A DNA stretch of 64,000 bases, from the NCBI GenBank assembly GCA_001896885.1, contig MKRJ01000038.1, positions 62,001 through 126,000 on the forward strand, given 5' to 3'. The stretch comes from Rhizobiales bacterium 65-79. Its GTDB lineage: Bacteria > Pseudomonadota > Alphaproteobacteria > Rhizobiales > Rhizobiaceae. Made by a program: the position numbers and the translations under genes. This document shows positions 26,630 through 34,618 of the stretch, one piece after another (positions within the stretch are counted from its first letter, which is position 1; every line of letters begins with the position of its first letter). The notes below the pieces were generated by a model. The model was not told where the DNA came from, did no database searches, and was given only the letters and a program-made list of their open reading frames with translations.

Positions 26630-26693
26630 CCCCCCTCTGTCCTGCCGGACATCTCCCCCACGAGGGGGGAGATGTCCGGCAGGACAGAGGGGC
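26630..26693. repeat. Intergenic palindromic element (copy 2), tight hairpin
   Basis: Arms of about 30 bases around an ACGA loop. The left arm starts CCCCCTCTGTCCTGCCGGAC and the right arm ends GTCCGGCAGGACAGAGGGG. It is the same element as 23946-24101, here with its arms joined. It lies 41 bases before nadD, so an RNA hairpin would form between proA and nadD. Confidence 0.8.
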
Positions 26694-26734
26694 GCGCGAA
26701 GGAGCGCCGGCCTGCAAAAAGGCAAGCGCATCGC

Positions 26735-27355
26735 ATGGCTGAGGCTGACATCCCCGCCCGCTACCTTCGCATGCCGCATGCCGCGCGCGGCATGGCGGTA
26801 GGCCTCTTCGGCGGCTCGTTCAATCCGCCGCACGCCGGCCATGCGCTGGTGGCGGAGATCGCGCTCCGGCGCCTCGGGCTGGACAGGCTCTGGTGGATGG
26901 TGACGCCGGGCAATCCGCTCAAGAACGCGAACGAGTTGCTGCCGCTCGCCGAGCGCATCCGGCTTTCGGAGAAATTCGCCGGCGATCCGCGCATCGTCGT
27001 CACCGCCTTCGAGGCGAGCCACCATGTCCGCTACACCGCCGATACGCTGGCGCTGGTCAGGGAACGCAATCCCGGCGTCGACTTCGTCTGGATCATGGGG
27101 GCCGACAGCCTGCGCGATTTCCACCGCTGGCAGCGCTGGCGCAAGATCGCGCTGACCTTCCCGATCGCGGTCATGGACCGGCCGGGCTCGACCCTCTCTT
27201 TCCTGTCCTCGGCCATGGCCAAGGCCTTCGACTACGCCCGCGTCGACGAGAAGGACGCTCCGCGTCTCGCCCGCATGAAGCCGCCGGCCTGGACCTTCAT
27301 CCACGGCCCGCGCTCCTCGCTTTCCTCGACGGCGCTCAGGGCGAACGGCGGCTGA
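26735..27355 (+). CDS. nadD: Nicotinate-nucleotide adenylyltransferase
   Basis: 206 residues. AVGLFGGSFNPPHAGH near residues 20-35 holds the nucleotidyltransferase HxGH motif. WWMVTPGNPLKN and GADSLRDFHRWQRW follow, and SSLSSTALR supplies the C-terminal SxTxxR motif. It makes deamido-NAD from NaMN. The ATG at 26735 is chosen because the frame further upstream runs through the palindromic element. The usual next gene, rsfS, is missing; an MFS gene follows. Confidence 0.93.
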   Translation: MAEADIPARYLRMPHAARGMAVGLFGGSFNPPHAGHALVAEIALRRLGLDRLWWMVTPGNPLKNANELLPLAERIRLSEKFAGDPRIVVTAFEASHHVRYTADTLALVRERNPGVDFVWIMGADSLRDFHRWQRWRKIALTFPIAVMDRPGSTLSFLSSAMAKAFDYARVDEKDAPRLARMKPPAWTFIHGPRSSLSSTALRANGG

Positions 27356-27436
27356 TCCGCCCCTTCTTGATCCAGCCGACCGAAGTCGCCGGTCCACCGG
27401 CGCCGTGTCGCTTTTGACGCTCAATCATCGGCGGAA

Positions 27437-28756
27437 ATGACGGCTAACTGCCGCGCCATGAACCGGATTGCGACAGAAATCCTGCACGAAGACGGCCCGG
27501 AGAACCCCGGGGCGGCGTCGCTCGTCGCCATCGCCAGCGTCATCGCCGCAATGGGCCTGATCGCGATCGGCAACGGCCTGCTTTTCGCCTATATACCGGT
27601 ACAGCTCAATGCCGGCGGTTTCGCTCCCGCCTGGGCCGGCGCCATCCTCACCATGCTGTCGGCCGGCGGCATGGCCGGCTGCCTGCTGACCGGGCTCATC
27701 GTGCGCCGCGTCGGCCACGCCCGCGCCTTCATGACGGTCGGCGCGCTGATCATCCTTTCCAATGTCGCCATCGCCGCCGGTGTGTATCCCATTGTCTGGA
27801 CGGCGGCGCGGACGCTCTACGGCTTCGCGATCTGCGCCATGTTCATCGTGGCGCAGAGCTGGCTGAACGATGCGGTCGAAAACCATATACGCGGCCGCGT
27901 CATGGCCGCCTTCTACGTCACCTACGAGGTCGGACTGGGCGTCGGCGCCTTCCTGTTGCGCTTCATGGACCTCACGACGGATATCGCGCCTGTCGCCGGC
28001 GTCGCCTTCGCCACGCTGGCGCTCCTGCCGGTCGGGATGACGCGGCTGCCCCCTCCCCCGCCGCCGAAATCGGCCTCGGTCGCCTTCCGCCGCGCCTGGT
28101 CGATCTCGCCGGTCGGCGTCGCCGGCATGCTGGCCGTCGGCGGGCTTTCCATGATGGTGTCCGGCTTCACGCCTATCCATGCCGCCGCGATCGGCTACAG
28201 CCAGGGCGACGTCGCGCTGCTCCTGTTCGCCATGCCGGTCGGCACGCTGCTCTTCCAAATCCCTTTCGGCTGGATATCCGACCGCACCGACCGCCGCTAC
28301 GTCATCATCACCGCATCGGCGCTAGTGGTGCTGGGCGGTTTGGCGGCCAGCCGCTTCGATGGCAGCGCGCTGCCGCTGATGATGCTGATCTACGTCGTAT
28401 GGAGCGGATGCACCGAATCCATCTATTCCCTGTCGAGCGCGCATGCCAACGACCGCGCCGACAAGGACGATCTCGTGCCGCTGGCGAGCACCATGCTCTT
28501 CGCCTGGTCGCTTTCGGGCTGCATCATTCCCGCGATCGCCACGACGCTTACCCCCGTCTACGGCACCGGCGCCTTCATGTGGGTGGCGGTGGTGATCGCG
28601 ATCGTCTTCTGCCTGTTCGTCGGCTGGCGCATCGCCCGCCAGCGGCCGGCGCCGGTCTCGGCATCCGGCAATTTCTCGCCGCTCGCCGCGCAGGCCCCGC
28701 TGCCGGTGGAGCTTGCGTTCGGCTCGGCGGAAGGCGATGCGAAGGAGCGCTCGTAA
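27437..28756 (+). CDS. MFS transporter
   Basis: 439 residues with about 12 hydrophobic segments. The loop 2-3 motif region reads GLIVRRVGHARAF, and the second half has the matching FGWISDRTDRRYVI. The first segment is IASVIAAMGLIAIGNGLLFAYIP. It resembles the YcaD-type group of uncharacterised exporters. The start at 27437 has GGCGGAA very close; 27458 is an alternative. Substrate unknown. Confidence 0.85.
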   Translation: MTANCRAMNRIATEILHEDGPENPGAASLVAIASVIAAMGLIAIGNGLLFAYIPVQLNAGGFAPAWAGAILTMLSAGGMAGCLLTGLIVRRVGHARAFMTVGALIILSNVAIAAGVYPIVWTAARTLYGFAICAMFIVAQSWLNDAVENHIRGRVMAAFYVTYEVGLGVGAFLLRFMDLTTDIAPVAGVAFATLALLPVGMTRLPPPPPPKSASVAFRRAWSISPVGVAGMLAVGGLSMMVSGFTPIHAAAIGYSQGDVALLLFAMPVGTLLFQIPFGWISDRTDRRYVIITASALVVLGGLAASRFDGSALPLMMLIYVVWSGCTESIYSLSSAHANDRADKDDLVPLASTMLFAWSLSGCIIPAIATTLTPVYGTGAFMWVAVVIAIVFCLFVGWRIARQRPAPVSASGNFSPLAAQAPLPVELAFGSAEGDAKERS

Positions 28757-28799
28757 ACGCTCTGTGTGTCTGTTCAGTACAGAGGCTGGTGTTCAGATG

Positions 28800-28920
28800 A
28801 CCCTCTCTCCGGTTTGCTTTGCAAACCACCTCTCCCCTGAAGGGGGCGAGGACGGGAGCCAAGCTCGCCGCCCGCCCTCTTCCCACGAAGTGGGGGAGAG
28901 AGCCGTGACGGAGGGGAGGC
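28800..28920. repeat. C/G-rich intergenic repeat
   Basis: CCCTCTCTCCGGTTTGC, CCACCTCTCCCCTGAAGGGG and CTTCCCACGAAGTGGGGGAGAG are typical pieces of rhizobial intergenic repeat elements, with short inverted arms (CTCTCC and GGAGAG). They resemble 22768-22813. Confidence 0.45.
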
Positions 28921-29070
28921 GCTCTCAAAAGCAAACCGCACCTATGGCCATACCAGAACACACCCGCCTTGACTCCGCGGCCTTTTTCCTGTCTAGACGC
29001 GGCGAATTCCGCGACGAGTGAAAACTCCGAGCCGCCGACCGGGACGCATCAGACCGATCCCGGAGGTCAA

Positions 29071-29104
29071 CACCCGGCAGCGCTGTGCGCCCCCGGGTGG
29101 TTTT
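29071..29104 (+). terminator. Terminator-like hairpin upstream of ffh
   Basis: CACCCGG (29071-29077) pairs with CCGGGTG (29093-29099) around a 15-base loop, followed by GTTTTC. It may end MFS transcription or attenuate ffh. Confidence 0.45.
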
Positions 29105-29146
29105 CGGCTTTGCGCTCGGGTTTTAACTCCGGCGCGGATGCACTAC

Positions 29147-29167
29147 CTCTCGGGCAACACCCGAGAG
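29147..29167 (+). promoter_or_regulatory. Perfect hairpin just before ffh ribosome-binding site
   Basis: CTCTCGGG and CCCGAGAG form an 8-bp perfect stem with a CAACA loop. It ends 15 bases before the ffh ATG, directly ahead of GATGAGGAAACTGG. Such a placement could set mRNA stability or translation. Confidence 0.45.
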
Positions 29168-29182
29168 AGATGAGGAAACTGG

Positions 29183-30733
29183 ATGTTTGAATCGCTTCAG
29201 GAGCGCCTCGGTTCTATTCTGAACGGCTTGACCGGCCGCGGCGCGCTGTCGGAAGCCGACGTGGCCGCGGCACTGCGCGAGATTCGCCGCGCGCTGCTCG
29301 AGGCCGACGTGGCGCTTGAGGTCGTGCGCGGCTTCACCGACAAGGTGCGCGAGAAGGCCGTCGGCGCCGCCGTGCTGAAGTCGATCAAGCCCGGCCAGAT
29401 GGTCGTTAAGATCGTCCATGACGAGCTGGTCGAGATGCTCGGCGCCGAGGGCGAGACGATCGACCTCAACGCGCCGGCGCCGGTCGTCGTCATGATGGTC
29501 GGCCTGCAGGGCTCCGGCAAGACCACCACCTCGGCCAAGATCGCCAAGCGGCTCTTGGAGCGCCAGGGCAAGCGCGTCCTGATGGCCTCGCTCGACACGC
29601 GCCGTCCCGCCGCGCAGGAGCAGCTTCGCCAGCTCGGCGAGCAGACGAAGGTCCCGACCCTGCCGATCATCGCCGGCCAGTCGCCGGTCGATATCGCGAA
29701 ACGCGCGGTGCAGGCGGGCAGGCTTGGCGGCCATGACGTCGTCATCCTCGACACGGCCGGCCGTACCCATATCCACGAGCCGCTGATGGCCGAGATGGCC
29801 GACATCCGGAAGGTGTCGAATCCGCACGAAATCCTGCTCGTGGCCGATTCTCTGACCGGCCAGGACGCCGTCAACCTGGCGCGTTCCTTTGACGACCGCG
29901 TCGGCATCACCGGCCTCGTGCTCACCCGCATGGACGGCGACGGGCGTGGCGGCGCCGCCCTTTCCATGCGCGCCGTCACCGGCAAGCCGATCAAGCTCAT
30001 CGGCACCGGCGAGAAGATGGACGCGCTGGAGGAATTCCACCCGAAGCGCATCGCCGACCGCATCCTCGGCATGGGCGACATCGTCAGCCTCGTCGAAAAG
30101 GCGGCCGAGACCATCGACGCGGAAAAGGCCGCGGCGATGGCGAAGAAAATGCAGTCCGGCAAGTTCGACCTCGACGACCTCGCCGACCAGCTTCGCCAGA
30201 TGCAGAAGATGGGCGGCATGGGCGGCATCATGGGCCTGATGCCCGGCATGGGGAAGATGAAGGACCAGATGGCCGCCGCCGGCCTCGACGACAGGATGTT
30301 CGGACGCCAGCTCGCCATCATATCGTCGATGACGAAGAAGGAGCGCGTCAACCCCGATATCCTGAAGCACAGCCGCAAGAAGCGCATCGCGGCCGGCTCC
30401 GGCACCGATGCCGCCGAGATCAACAAGCTGCTCAAGATGCATCGCGGCATGGCCGACATGATGAAGGCCATGGGCGGCAAGGGCAAAGGCGCCGGCATGA
30501 TGCGCGGGCTGATGGGCGGCATGGCGCACAAGATGGGGCTCGGCGGCCTGATGCCCGGCGGTGGCATGCCGGATCTGTCGAAGATGGACCCCAAGCAGCT
30601 CGAAGCCTTGCAGAAGCAGGCGCAGGCCGCTGGCCTGGGCAGGGGTATGCCGGGCGGTATCCCCGGATTGGGCGGCGGCGGATTGCCGGGCCTTGGCGGA
30701 CCGAAGCTGCCCGGCCTGGGTCGGAAGAAATGA
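29183..30733 (+). CDS. ffh: Signal recognition particle protein Ffh (SRP54)
   Basis: 516 residues. The N domain comes first. The G domain has GLQGSGKTTTSAKIAKRL near 109-126, DTRRPAAQEQL, DTAGRTH and TRMDGDGRGG. A methionine-rich M domain (about 325-470) has KMKDQMAAAGLDDRM and MTKKERVNPDIL, then a Gly/Met/Pro-rich tail typical of alphaproteobacteria. It binds SRP RNA and nascent signal sequences and targets them to FtsY. It is followed after 13 bases by a chorismate mutase gene and then rpsP. Confidence 0.97.
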   Translation: MFESLQERLGSILNGLTGRGALSEADVAAALREIRRALLEADVALEVVRGFTDKVREKAVGAAVLKSIKPGQMVVKIVHDELVEMLGAEGETIDLNAPAPVVVMMVGLQGSGKTTTSAKIAKRLLERQGKRVLMASLDTRRPAAQEQLRQLGEQTKVPTLPIIAGQSPVDIAKRAVQAGRLGGHDVVILDTAGRTHIHEPLMAEMADIRKVSNPHEILLVADSLTGQDAVNLARSFDDRVGITGLVLTRMDGDGRGGAALSMRAVTGKPIKLIGTGEKMDALEEFHPKRIADRILGMGDIVSLVEKAAETIDAEKAAAMAKKMQSGKFDLDDLADQLRQMQKMGGMGGIMGLMPGMGKMKDQMAAAGLDDRMFGRQLAIISSMTKKERVNPDILKHSRKKRIAAGSGTDAAEINKLLKMHRGMADMMKAMGGKGKGAGMMRGLMGGMAHKMGLGGLMPGGGMPDLSKMDPKQLEALQKQAQAAGLGRGMPGGIPGLGGGGLPGLGGPKLPGLGRKK

Positions 30734-30746
30734 TCGGGAACGTGCA

Positions 30747-31106
30747 ATGAGCGACAAAATGCAAGAGGCGCGAGCGAAGCTCGCGGAATACCGTGCCTCG
30801 ATCGACAATTTCGACGCGGCGCTGATCCACATCCTCGCCGAGCGCTTCCGCTGCACCAAGGCGGTCGGCGTCCTCAAGGCCACCCACGGCCTGCCGCCGG
30901 CCGATCCGGCGCGCGAGCAGCAGCAGATCGAACGGCTGCGGCGGCTGGCGCATGAATCGCATCTCGATCCTGATTTCGCGGAAAAGTTCCTGAACTTCGT
31001 CGTCAAGGAAGTGATCCGCCATCACGAGCAGATCGCCGCCGGAAACGGCGATGGCGGCAACCGCACGCAACGTGTCGTACCCACACCGGCCGAAACCGGC
31101 CGCTGA
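30747..31106 (+). CDS. Chorismate mutase, AroQ type
   Basis: 119 residues, all-helical. KLAEYRASIDNFDAALIHIL gives the first helix with the conserved Arg; AERFRCTKAVGVLKATHG carries Arg/Lys for substrate; the third helix is FLNFVVKEVIRHHEQI. It converts chorismate to prephenate. The ATG at 30747 is chosen because the same frame further upstream lies inside ffh. It lies between ffh and rpsP, which is usual in Rhizobiales. Confidence 0.88.
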   Translation: MSDKMQEARAKLAEYRASIDNFDAALIHILAERFRCTKAVGVLKATHGLPPADPAREQQQIERLRRLAHESHLDPDFAEKFLNFVVKEVIRHHEQIAAGNGDGGNRTQRVVPTPAETGR

Positions 31107-31142
31107 AGAAACAGTCGAAACAACGCCTTTAGGAGAAACAAA

Positions 31143-31547
31143 ATGGCATTGAAGATCAGACTGGCCCGCGCGGGCTCCAAGAAGCGTCCCTATTACCATG
31201 TCGTCGTCGCCGATGTGCGCAGCCCGCGCGACGGCCGCTTCATCGAGGCGATCGGATCCTGGAATCCGCTGCTGCCGAAGGATGGCGAACGCGTCAAGCT
31301 GGACGAGGAGCGCATCAAGCACTGGCTCGGCCAGGGCGCGCTGCCGACCGACCGCGTCGCCCGCTTCCTCGACCAGGCCGGCCTCGCCAAGCGCGCGCCG
31401 CGCAACAACCCCGAAAAAGCCAAACCCGGCAAGAAGGCACAGGAGCGCATCGCGTTGATCGAGAAGGCCCGCGCCGATGCCGAGGCGGCCGCCGCCGAAC
31501 TGGTCGCCGCTCCGGAGGCGCCTGCCGAAGAGAACGCCGCGAGCTAA
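31143..31547 (+). CDS. rpsP: 30S ribosomal protein S16
   Basis: 134 residues. It starts [20 protein letters not shown] and continues [19 protein letters not shown] and [17 protein letters not shown], all S16 hallmarks. The last 50 residues are an Ala/Lys/Glu-rich tail, longer than the 82-residue E. coli protein and usual for Rhizobiales. AGGAG precedes the start. It is followed at once by a strong terminator instead of rimM. Confidence 0.97.
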   Translation: MALKIRLARAGSKKRPYYHVVVADVRSPRDGRFIEAIGSWNPLLPKDGERVKLDEERIKHWLGQGALPTDRVARFLDQAGLAKRAPRNNPEKAKPGKKAQERIALIEKARADAEAAAAELVAAPEAPAEENAAS

Positions 31548-31570
31548 GCGTTCCGCCCGGGCGAGCAACA

Positions 31571-31604
31571 AAATGGCGGGCTTGAGCCCGCCATTTTTAT
31601 TTTG
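31571..31604 (+). terminator. Rho-independent terminator after rpsP
   Basis: Perfect 11-bp stem AAATGGCGGGC/GCCCGCCATTT with a TTGA loop, followed by a T run (TTTTTATTTT in all). The minus strand also ends in TTTTG, so it may serve the convergent asd gene as well. Confidence 0.9.
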
Positions 31605-31626
31605 GCACGCGGAAGGGACCCCGGCC

Positions 31627-32661
31627 CTACGCCACCTTCTTCTTCGGCTGGATCAGTCCACGCTCGAGGAGCAGCTCGGCGATCTGCACGGCGTTGAGCG
31701 CCGCGCCCTTGCGGAGATTGTCGGAGACGACCCACAGGTTCAGCCCGTTCTCTACCGTCGGATCCTCGCGGATGCGGCTGATATAGGTGGCATCCTCGCC
31801 GGCGGATTCCAGCGGCGAGATGTAGCCGCCGTCCTCGCGCTTGTCGACGACCAGGCAGCCCGGCGCCTCGCGCAGGATCTCCCGCGCCTCTTCCGCCGTG
31901 ATCGGCTTCTCGAACTCGACATTTACCGCCTCGGAATGGCCGATGAAGACCGGCACGCGCACGCAGGTTCCCGTCAGCTTGATCTTCGGATCGAGGATCT
32001 TCTTGATCTCGGCGACCATCTTCCACTCTTCCTTGGTCGAGCCGTCCTCCATGAAGACGTCGATATGGGGGATGACGTTGAAGGCGATGCGCTTGGTGAA
32101 CTTCTTCGCCGTCACCGGATCGGCGACGAAGACGGCGCGGGTCTGCTCGAAGAGCTCGTCCATGCCCTCCTTGCCCGCGCCGGAGACCGACTGGTAGGTC
32201 GCCACCACCACGCGCTTGATCTTCGCCGCGTCATGCAACGGCTTCAGCGCGACGACGAGCTGCGCCGTCGAGCAGTTGGGATTGGCGATGATGTTCTTGC
32301 GGGTGAAGCCTGCGACGGCGTCCGGATTGACCTCCGGCACGACCAGCGGCACGTCGGCATCGTAGCGCCAGGCCGACGAATTATCGATGACGATGCAGCC
32401 CTGACGACCGATCCTTGGCGACCATTCCTTGGAGATGGCGCCGCCTGCCGACATGACGCAGAGGTCGGTGTCGGAGAAATCGTAATTGTCGAGCGCCCGG
32501 ACTTTCAACGTCCGGTCGCCATAGGAGACTTCGGTCCCCTGCGACCGGCGCGAGGCGAGCGCCACCACCTCGTCGGCCGGGAAGCCGCGCTCTTCGAGGA
32601 TGGCGAGCATTTCGCGGCCCACATTGCCGGTGGCGCCCACTACCGCAACCTTGAAACCCAT
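31627..32661 (-). CDS. asd: Aspartate-semialdehyde dehydrogenase
   Basis: 344 residues. It starts FKVAVVGATGNVGREML (NADP fold) and carries LASRRSQGTEVSYG, the active-site Cys in IANPNCSTAQLVVALKPLHD, and VSGAGKEGMDEL. It converts aspartyl phosphate to aspartate semialdehyde, the branch point toward lysine/diaminopimelate, threonine and methionine. AGGAG lies about 10 bases before the ATG. A short Thr/Lys-rich frame (32775-32906) lies upstream on the same strand. Confidence 0.96.
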   Translation of the reverse strand: MGFKVAVVGATGNVGREMLAILEERGFPADEVVALASRRSQGTEVSYGDRTLKVRALDNYDFSDTDLCVMSAGGAISKEWSPRIGRQGCIVIDNSSAWRYDADVPLVVPEVNPDAVAGFTRKNIIANPNCSTAQLVVALKPLHDAAKIKRVVVATYQSVSGAGKEGMDELFEQTRAVFVADPVTAKKFTKRIAFNVIPHIDVFMEDGSTKEEWKMVAEIKKILDPKIKLTGTCVRVPVFIGHSEAVNVEFEKPITAEEAREILREAPGCLVVDKREDGGYISPLESAGEDATYISRIREDPTVENGLNLWVVSDNLRKGAALNAVQIAELLLERGLIQPKKKVA

Positions 32662-33037
32662 CTTGATAATCTCCTGTCCCTCTCCGCTCGTTTCGCGAAC
32701 CCGCCGGCCTCAGCGGGCGTCTCGTTTCATCCCCAGGGCCGGGCCCGGGGAGAGAGGGCGAGCAGGCCAGGGAGTCAGACCGTTTTGGCGGTCGTTTTCG
32801 ACATCGTTTTGGCCGTGGCGAGGACGGAGAACATGCGTGCGCCGCCGGGCCCGGCGGCAAGGCCGGGCTCTGCGGACGTCAAAAGGGCCGGTATCGGGCC
32901 GCGCATGGAAAACTCCGTTTCGTGCGCGCTTTTACGCGCATCGCGAAAATAGTCAATTCGCCGACAGGCCCGCCGGTCGGGATTTCGGCGCTCACACCTA
33001 GGTCACACGCGAAAACGATCCGTTTCGTCACACCTGA
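32662..33037. other. Intergenic region upstream of asd
   Basis: About 376 bases between the divergent-tail glycosyltransferase gene and asd. It holds the possible leader peptide, GC-rich inverted segments (CCGGGC/GCCCGG type) between that peptide and asd, and presumably the asd promoter near 32940-33000. No other gene is visible. Confidence 0.4.
32775..32906 (-). CDS. Possible leader peptide upstream of asd (43 codons)
   Basis: A small frame with GGAG placed well before its ATG at 32906. Its last residues read AKTMSKTTAKTV before TGA: in the last 14 residues there are five Thr, three Lys and one Met. These are end products of the pathway that Asd feeds. All three Lys codons are AAA in a genome that otherwise favours AAG. 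An internal ATG at 32834 would give a 19-residue version. The stop lies 113 bases before asd. Downstream, CTCTCC (about 32749-32754) can pair with GGAGAG near the asd ribosome-binding site. No T-run terminator was seen. Expression is unproven. Confidence 0.3.
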   Translation of the reverse strand: MRGPIPALLTSAEPGLAAGPGGARMFSVLATAKTMSKTTAKTV

Positions 33038-34618
33038 TCACCAGGGAACGTGAAAGATCTCCACTCGGGGCAATCCGACCGCACGGACGCCGACATCCTT
33101 GGCAAGCACCCCGAAGCCCTCGGTCTCGACGAGATCGCGATAAGGCTTCTCGGGAAAGAGCAGCCCGCCCCGATGCAGCGCGGCATCGACGAGCAGCATG
33201 GAGCCGCCCACACCGTCCAGTGCGATCTTCTCCAGATGGCGCACGTCCGAAAGATGGCGCCGCCCGATGAAATCGGAAGGCGGCTGATAGACGCCGCGGA
33301 CAGTCGAACGGAAGTAGCGGTGATCGCGCTGCGGTCTTGTGGTCACGAAGCTGTTGAAGTCCAGGCTGCGGCCGCCGGCCTTCAGCACACAGTTCGGCAC
33401 GACGATCCGGTGGCCGGCCGCGGTCAGGGTCCGGACGATGTCGTCCGGGAATTTCCAGACATCGATGTCGATCCACAGCGCCCAGTCGTCTTCCTCGTCG
33501 AGGCCGTTGCGGATCAGATGATTGCGCACCTTCGCCAGTCCGCAGCGCCGTTCCCGCTGCAGCTTCGGCAGCGCGCGCCTGGCCCTGTCGAGCTCGGTGC
33601 CGAGATGCTTTTGCAGCAGCACGATCCGGCGATACTCTCCGCCGAGAGGCTCCACCGCCTTCCGCAGTACGTCCCAGCTTCCGTCCCGGCTGTCGCCCTC
33701 GCAGAAGACGAGCTTGATCCGTTCAGGTGGGTGATCGAGTTGCCGCACGGCCGCCAGGAACGGCTCGACGTGCTCGGCCGCGTCGCGCAACGGCACGAGG
33801 ACGGCGATGTTTCCGCCGGGCTTCGGTGCCGGCCGGGCGAGCGCGGCCGGATCGATCGCCGCCCTTGCCTCGGCGAGATCGAGCTGTTCGCCGCGCGTCG
33901 CTAGATACTTGGCTTTATAGAGATGGCGCTTGAGCGCCTTGCGCCAGTTTTCCCGAGGGGCCGGTTTCCACCAAGTCCCCACCCAATGATGCACCGAAAG
34001 CGTCTTGCACGCCTGCGGCTCGCCGCTTTCGCCGGCGGCGCCGTCGCGGTCGAGCGGTGTGAACAGGGCGGAAGGATGGAGCGCGAACGAAGATCGGTCA
34101 GCGAAGCTGAGCTGGGCGGATGTCAGCACGCAGGGGCCGGTAGCGTCGATCACCTCCTTCGCGTCGGCAAGGTCGGGCAGATAGGAAAGCAGGTGCAGCC
34201 AGAAGGGATGCTTCGGCGGACTGACGATCGTGCCGTTGAAGAGCAGGTAGGGCAGCCCGCGGAAGCTCGCCTGCTCGGCGAAATGCCGGAATGGCTCCTT
34301 GCAGAATACGATCCGGTCTTCGGACATGAGCGGAGCGAAAGAAGCGACGCATTCGCAGTCCAGATCGGCATACACGCCGCCGAAATGATGGAGCAGCATG
34401 TAGCGGGCCGCGTCCGCGCGCAGGATACCCTGCTGGTAGCCGCAGAACGTGGCGAGGAAATCGGGATAGTGCGTCCCAACGAAATCGATGAGAGCGCGGT
34501 CGTTCCAGAACATCCTCGTCCAGCCGGGATTGTGCTTTGCCCAGCTTTCGCTCCAGGCCCGGAAACGCGGCGGGATCTCGTCGGTCTTCCAGGTCTGGTG
34601 CAGGATCGGCGGGATCAT
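33038..34618 (-). CDS. Two-domain glycosyltransferase: GT32-like (Och1/DXD) plus GT62 (Anp1)-like
   Basis: 526 residues. Residues 1-250 form a sugar-binding DXD domain: PPILHQTWKT at the start, ILRADAARYMLLHHFGG and VYADLDCEC with the DxD, as in Och1-type and capsular transferases. Residues about 285-526 match the Anp1/Mnn9 (GT62) fold: VFCEGDSRDGSWDVL, ALWIDIDVWKFPDDI (DxD), VGGSMLLV and ETEGFGVLAKDVGVRAVGLP. No signal peptide or membrane segment is seen. The ATG at 34618 overlaps the previous gene's stop (ATGA); the frame is open much further upstream, but only opposite the real upstream gene. It probably adds hexoses to a surface glycan. Confidence 0.82.
   Translation of the reverse strand: MIPPILHQTWKTDEIPPRFRAWSESWAKHNPGWTRMFWNDRALIDFVGTHYPDFLATFCGYQQGILRADAARYMLLHHFGGVYADLDCECVASFAPLMSEDRIVFCKEPFRHFAEQASFRGLPYLLFNGTIVSPPKHPFWLHLLSYLPDLADAKEVIDATGPCVLTSAQLSFADRSSFALHPSALFTPLDRDGAAGESGEPQACKTLSVHHWVGTWWKPAPRENWRKALKRHLYKAKYLATRGEQLDLAEARAAIDPAALARPAPKPGGNIAVLVPLRDAAEHVEPFLAAVRQLDHPPERIKLVFCEGDSRDGSWDVLRKAVEPLGGEYRRIVLLQKHLGTELDRARRALPKLQRERRCGLAKVRNHLIRNGLDEEDDWALWIDIDVWKFPDDIVRTLTAAGHRIVVPNCVLKAGGRSLDFNSFVTTRPQRDHRYFRSTVRGVYQPPSDFIGRRHLSDVRHLEKIALDGVGGSMLLVDAALHRGGLLFPEKPYRDLVETEGFGVLAKDVGVRAVGLPRVEIFHVPW

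Larger units (their letters stand above)
28757..29182. other. Intergenic region between MFS gene and ffh
   Basis: About 426 bases. It contains C/G-rich palindromic repeat material (28800-28920), a terminator-like hairpin (29071-29104) and a perfect hairpin just before the ffh ribosome-binding site (29147-29167). I looked for the SRP RNA signature GGAAGGAAGCAG on both strands and did not find it. Confidence 0.5.

Noticed and set aside
28987-28999. GTCTAGAC as a third copy of the TetR operator
   Set aside because: Only an 8-base palindrome; the GACCGG core and the spacing of the two real copies are missing.
28757-29182. SRP RNA (ffs) next to ffh
   Set aside because: The GGAAGGAAGCAG loop signature is absent on both strands.
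32662-33037. Lysine riboswitch before asd
   Set aside because: I could not find the conserved lysine riboswitch core or its long leader; the region is short and GC-rich.
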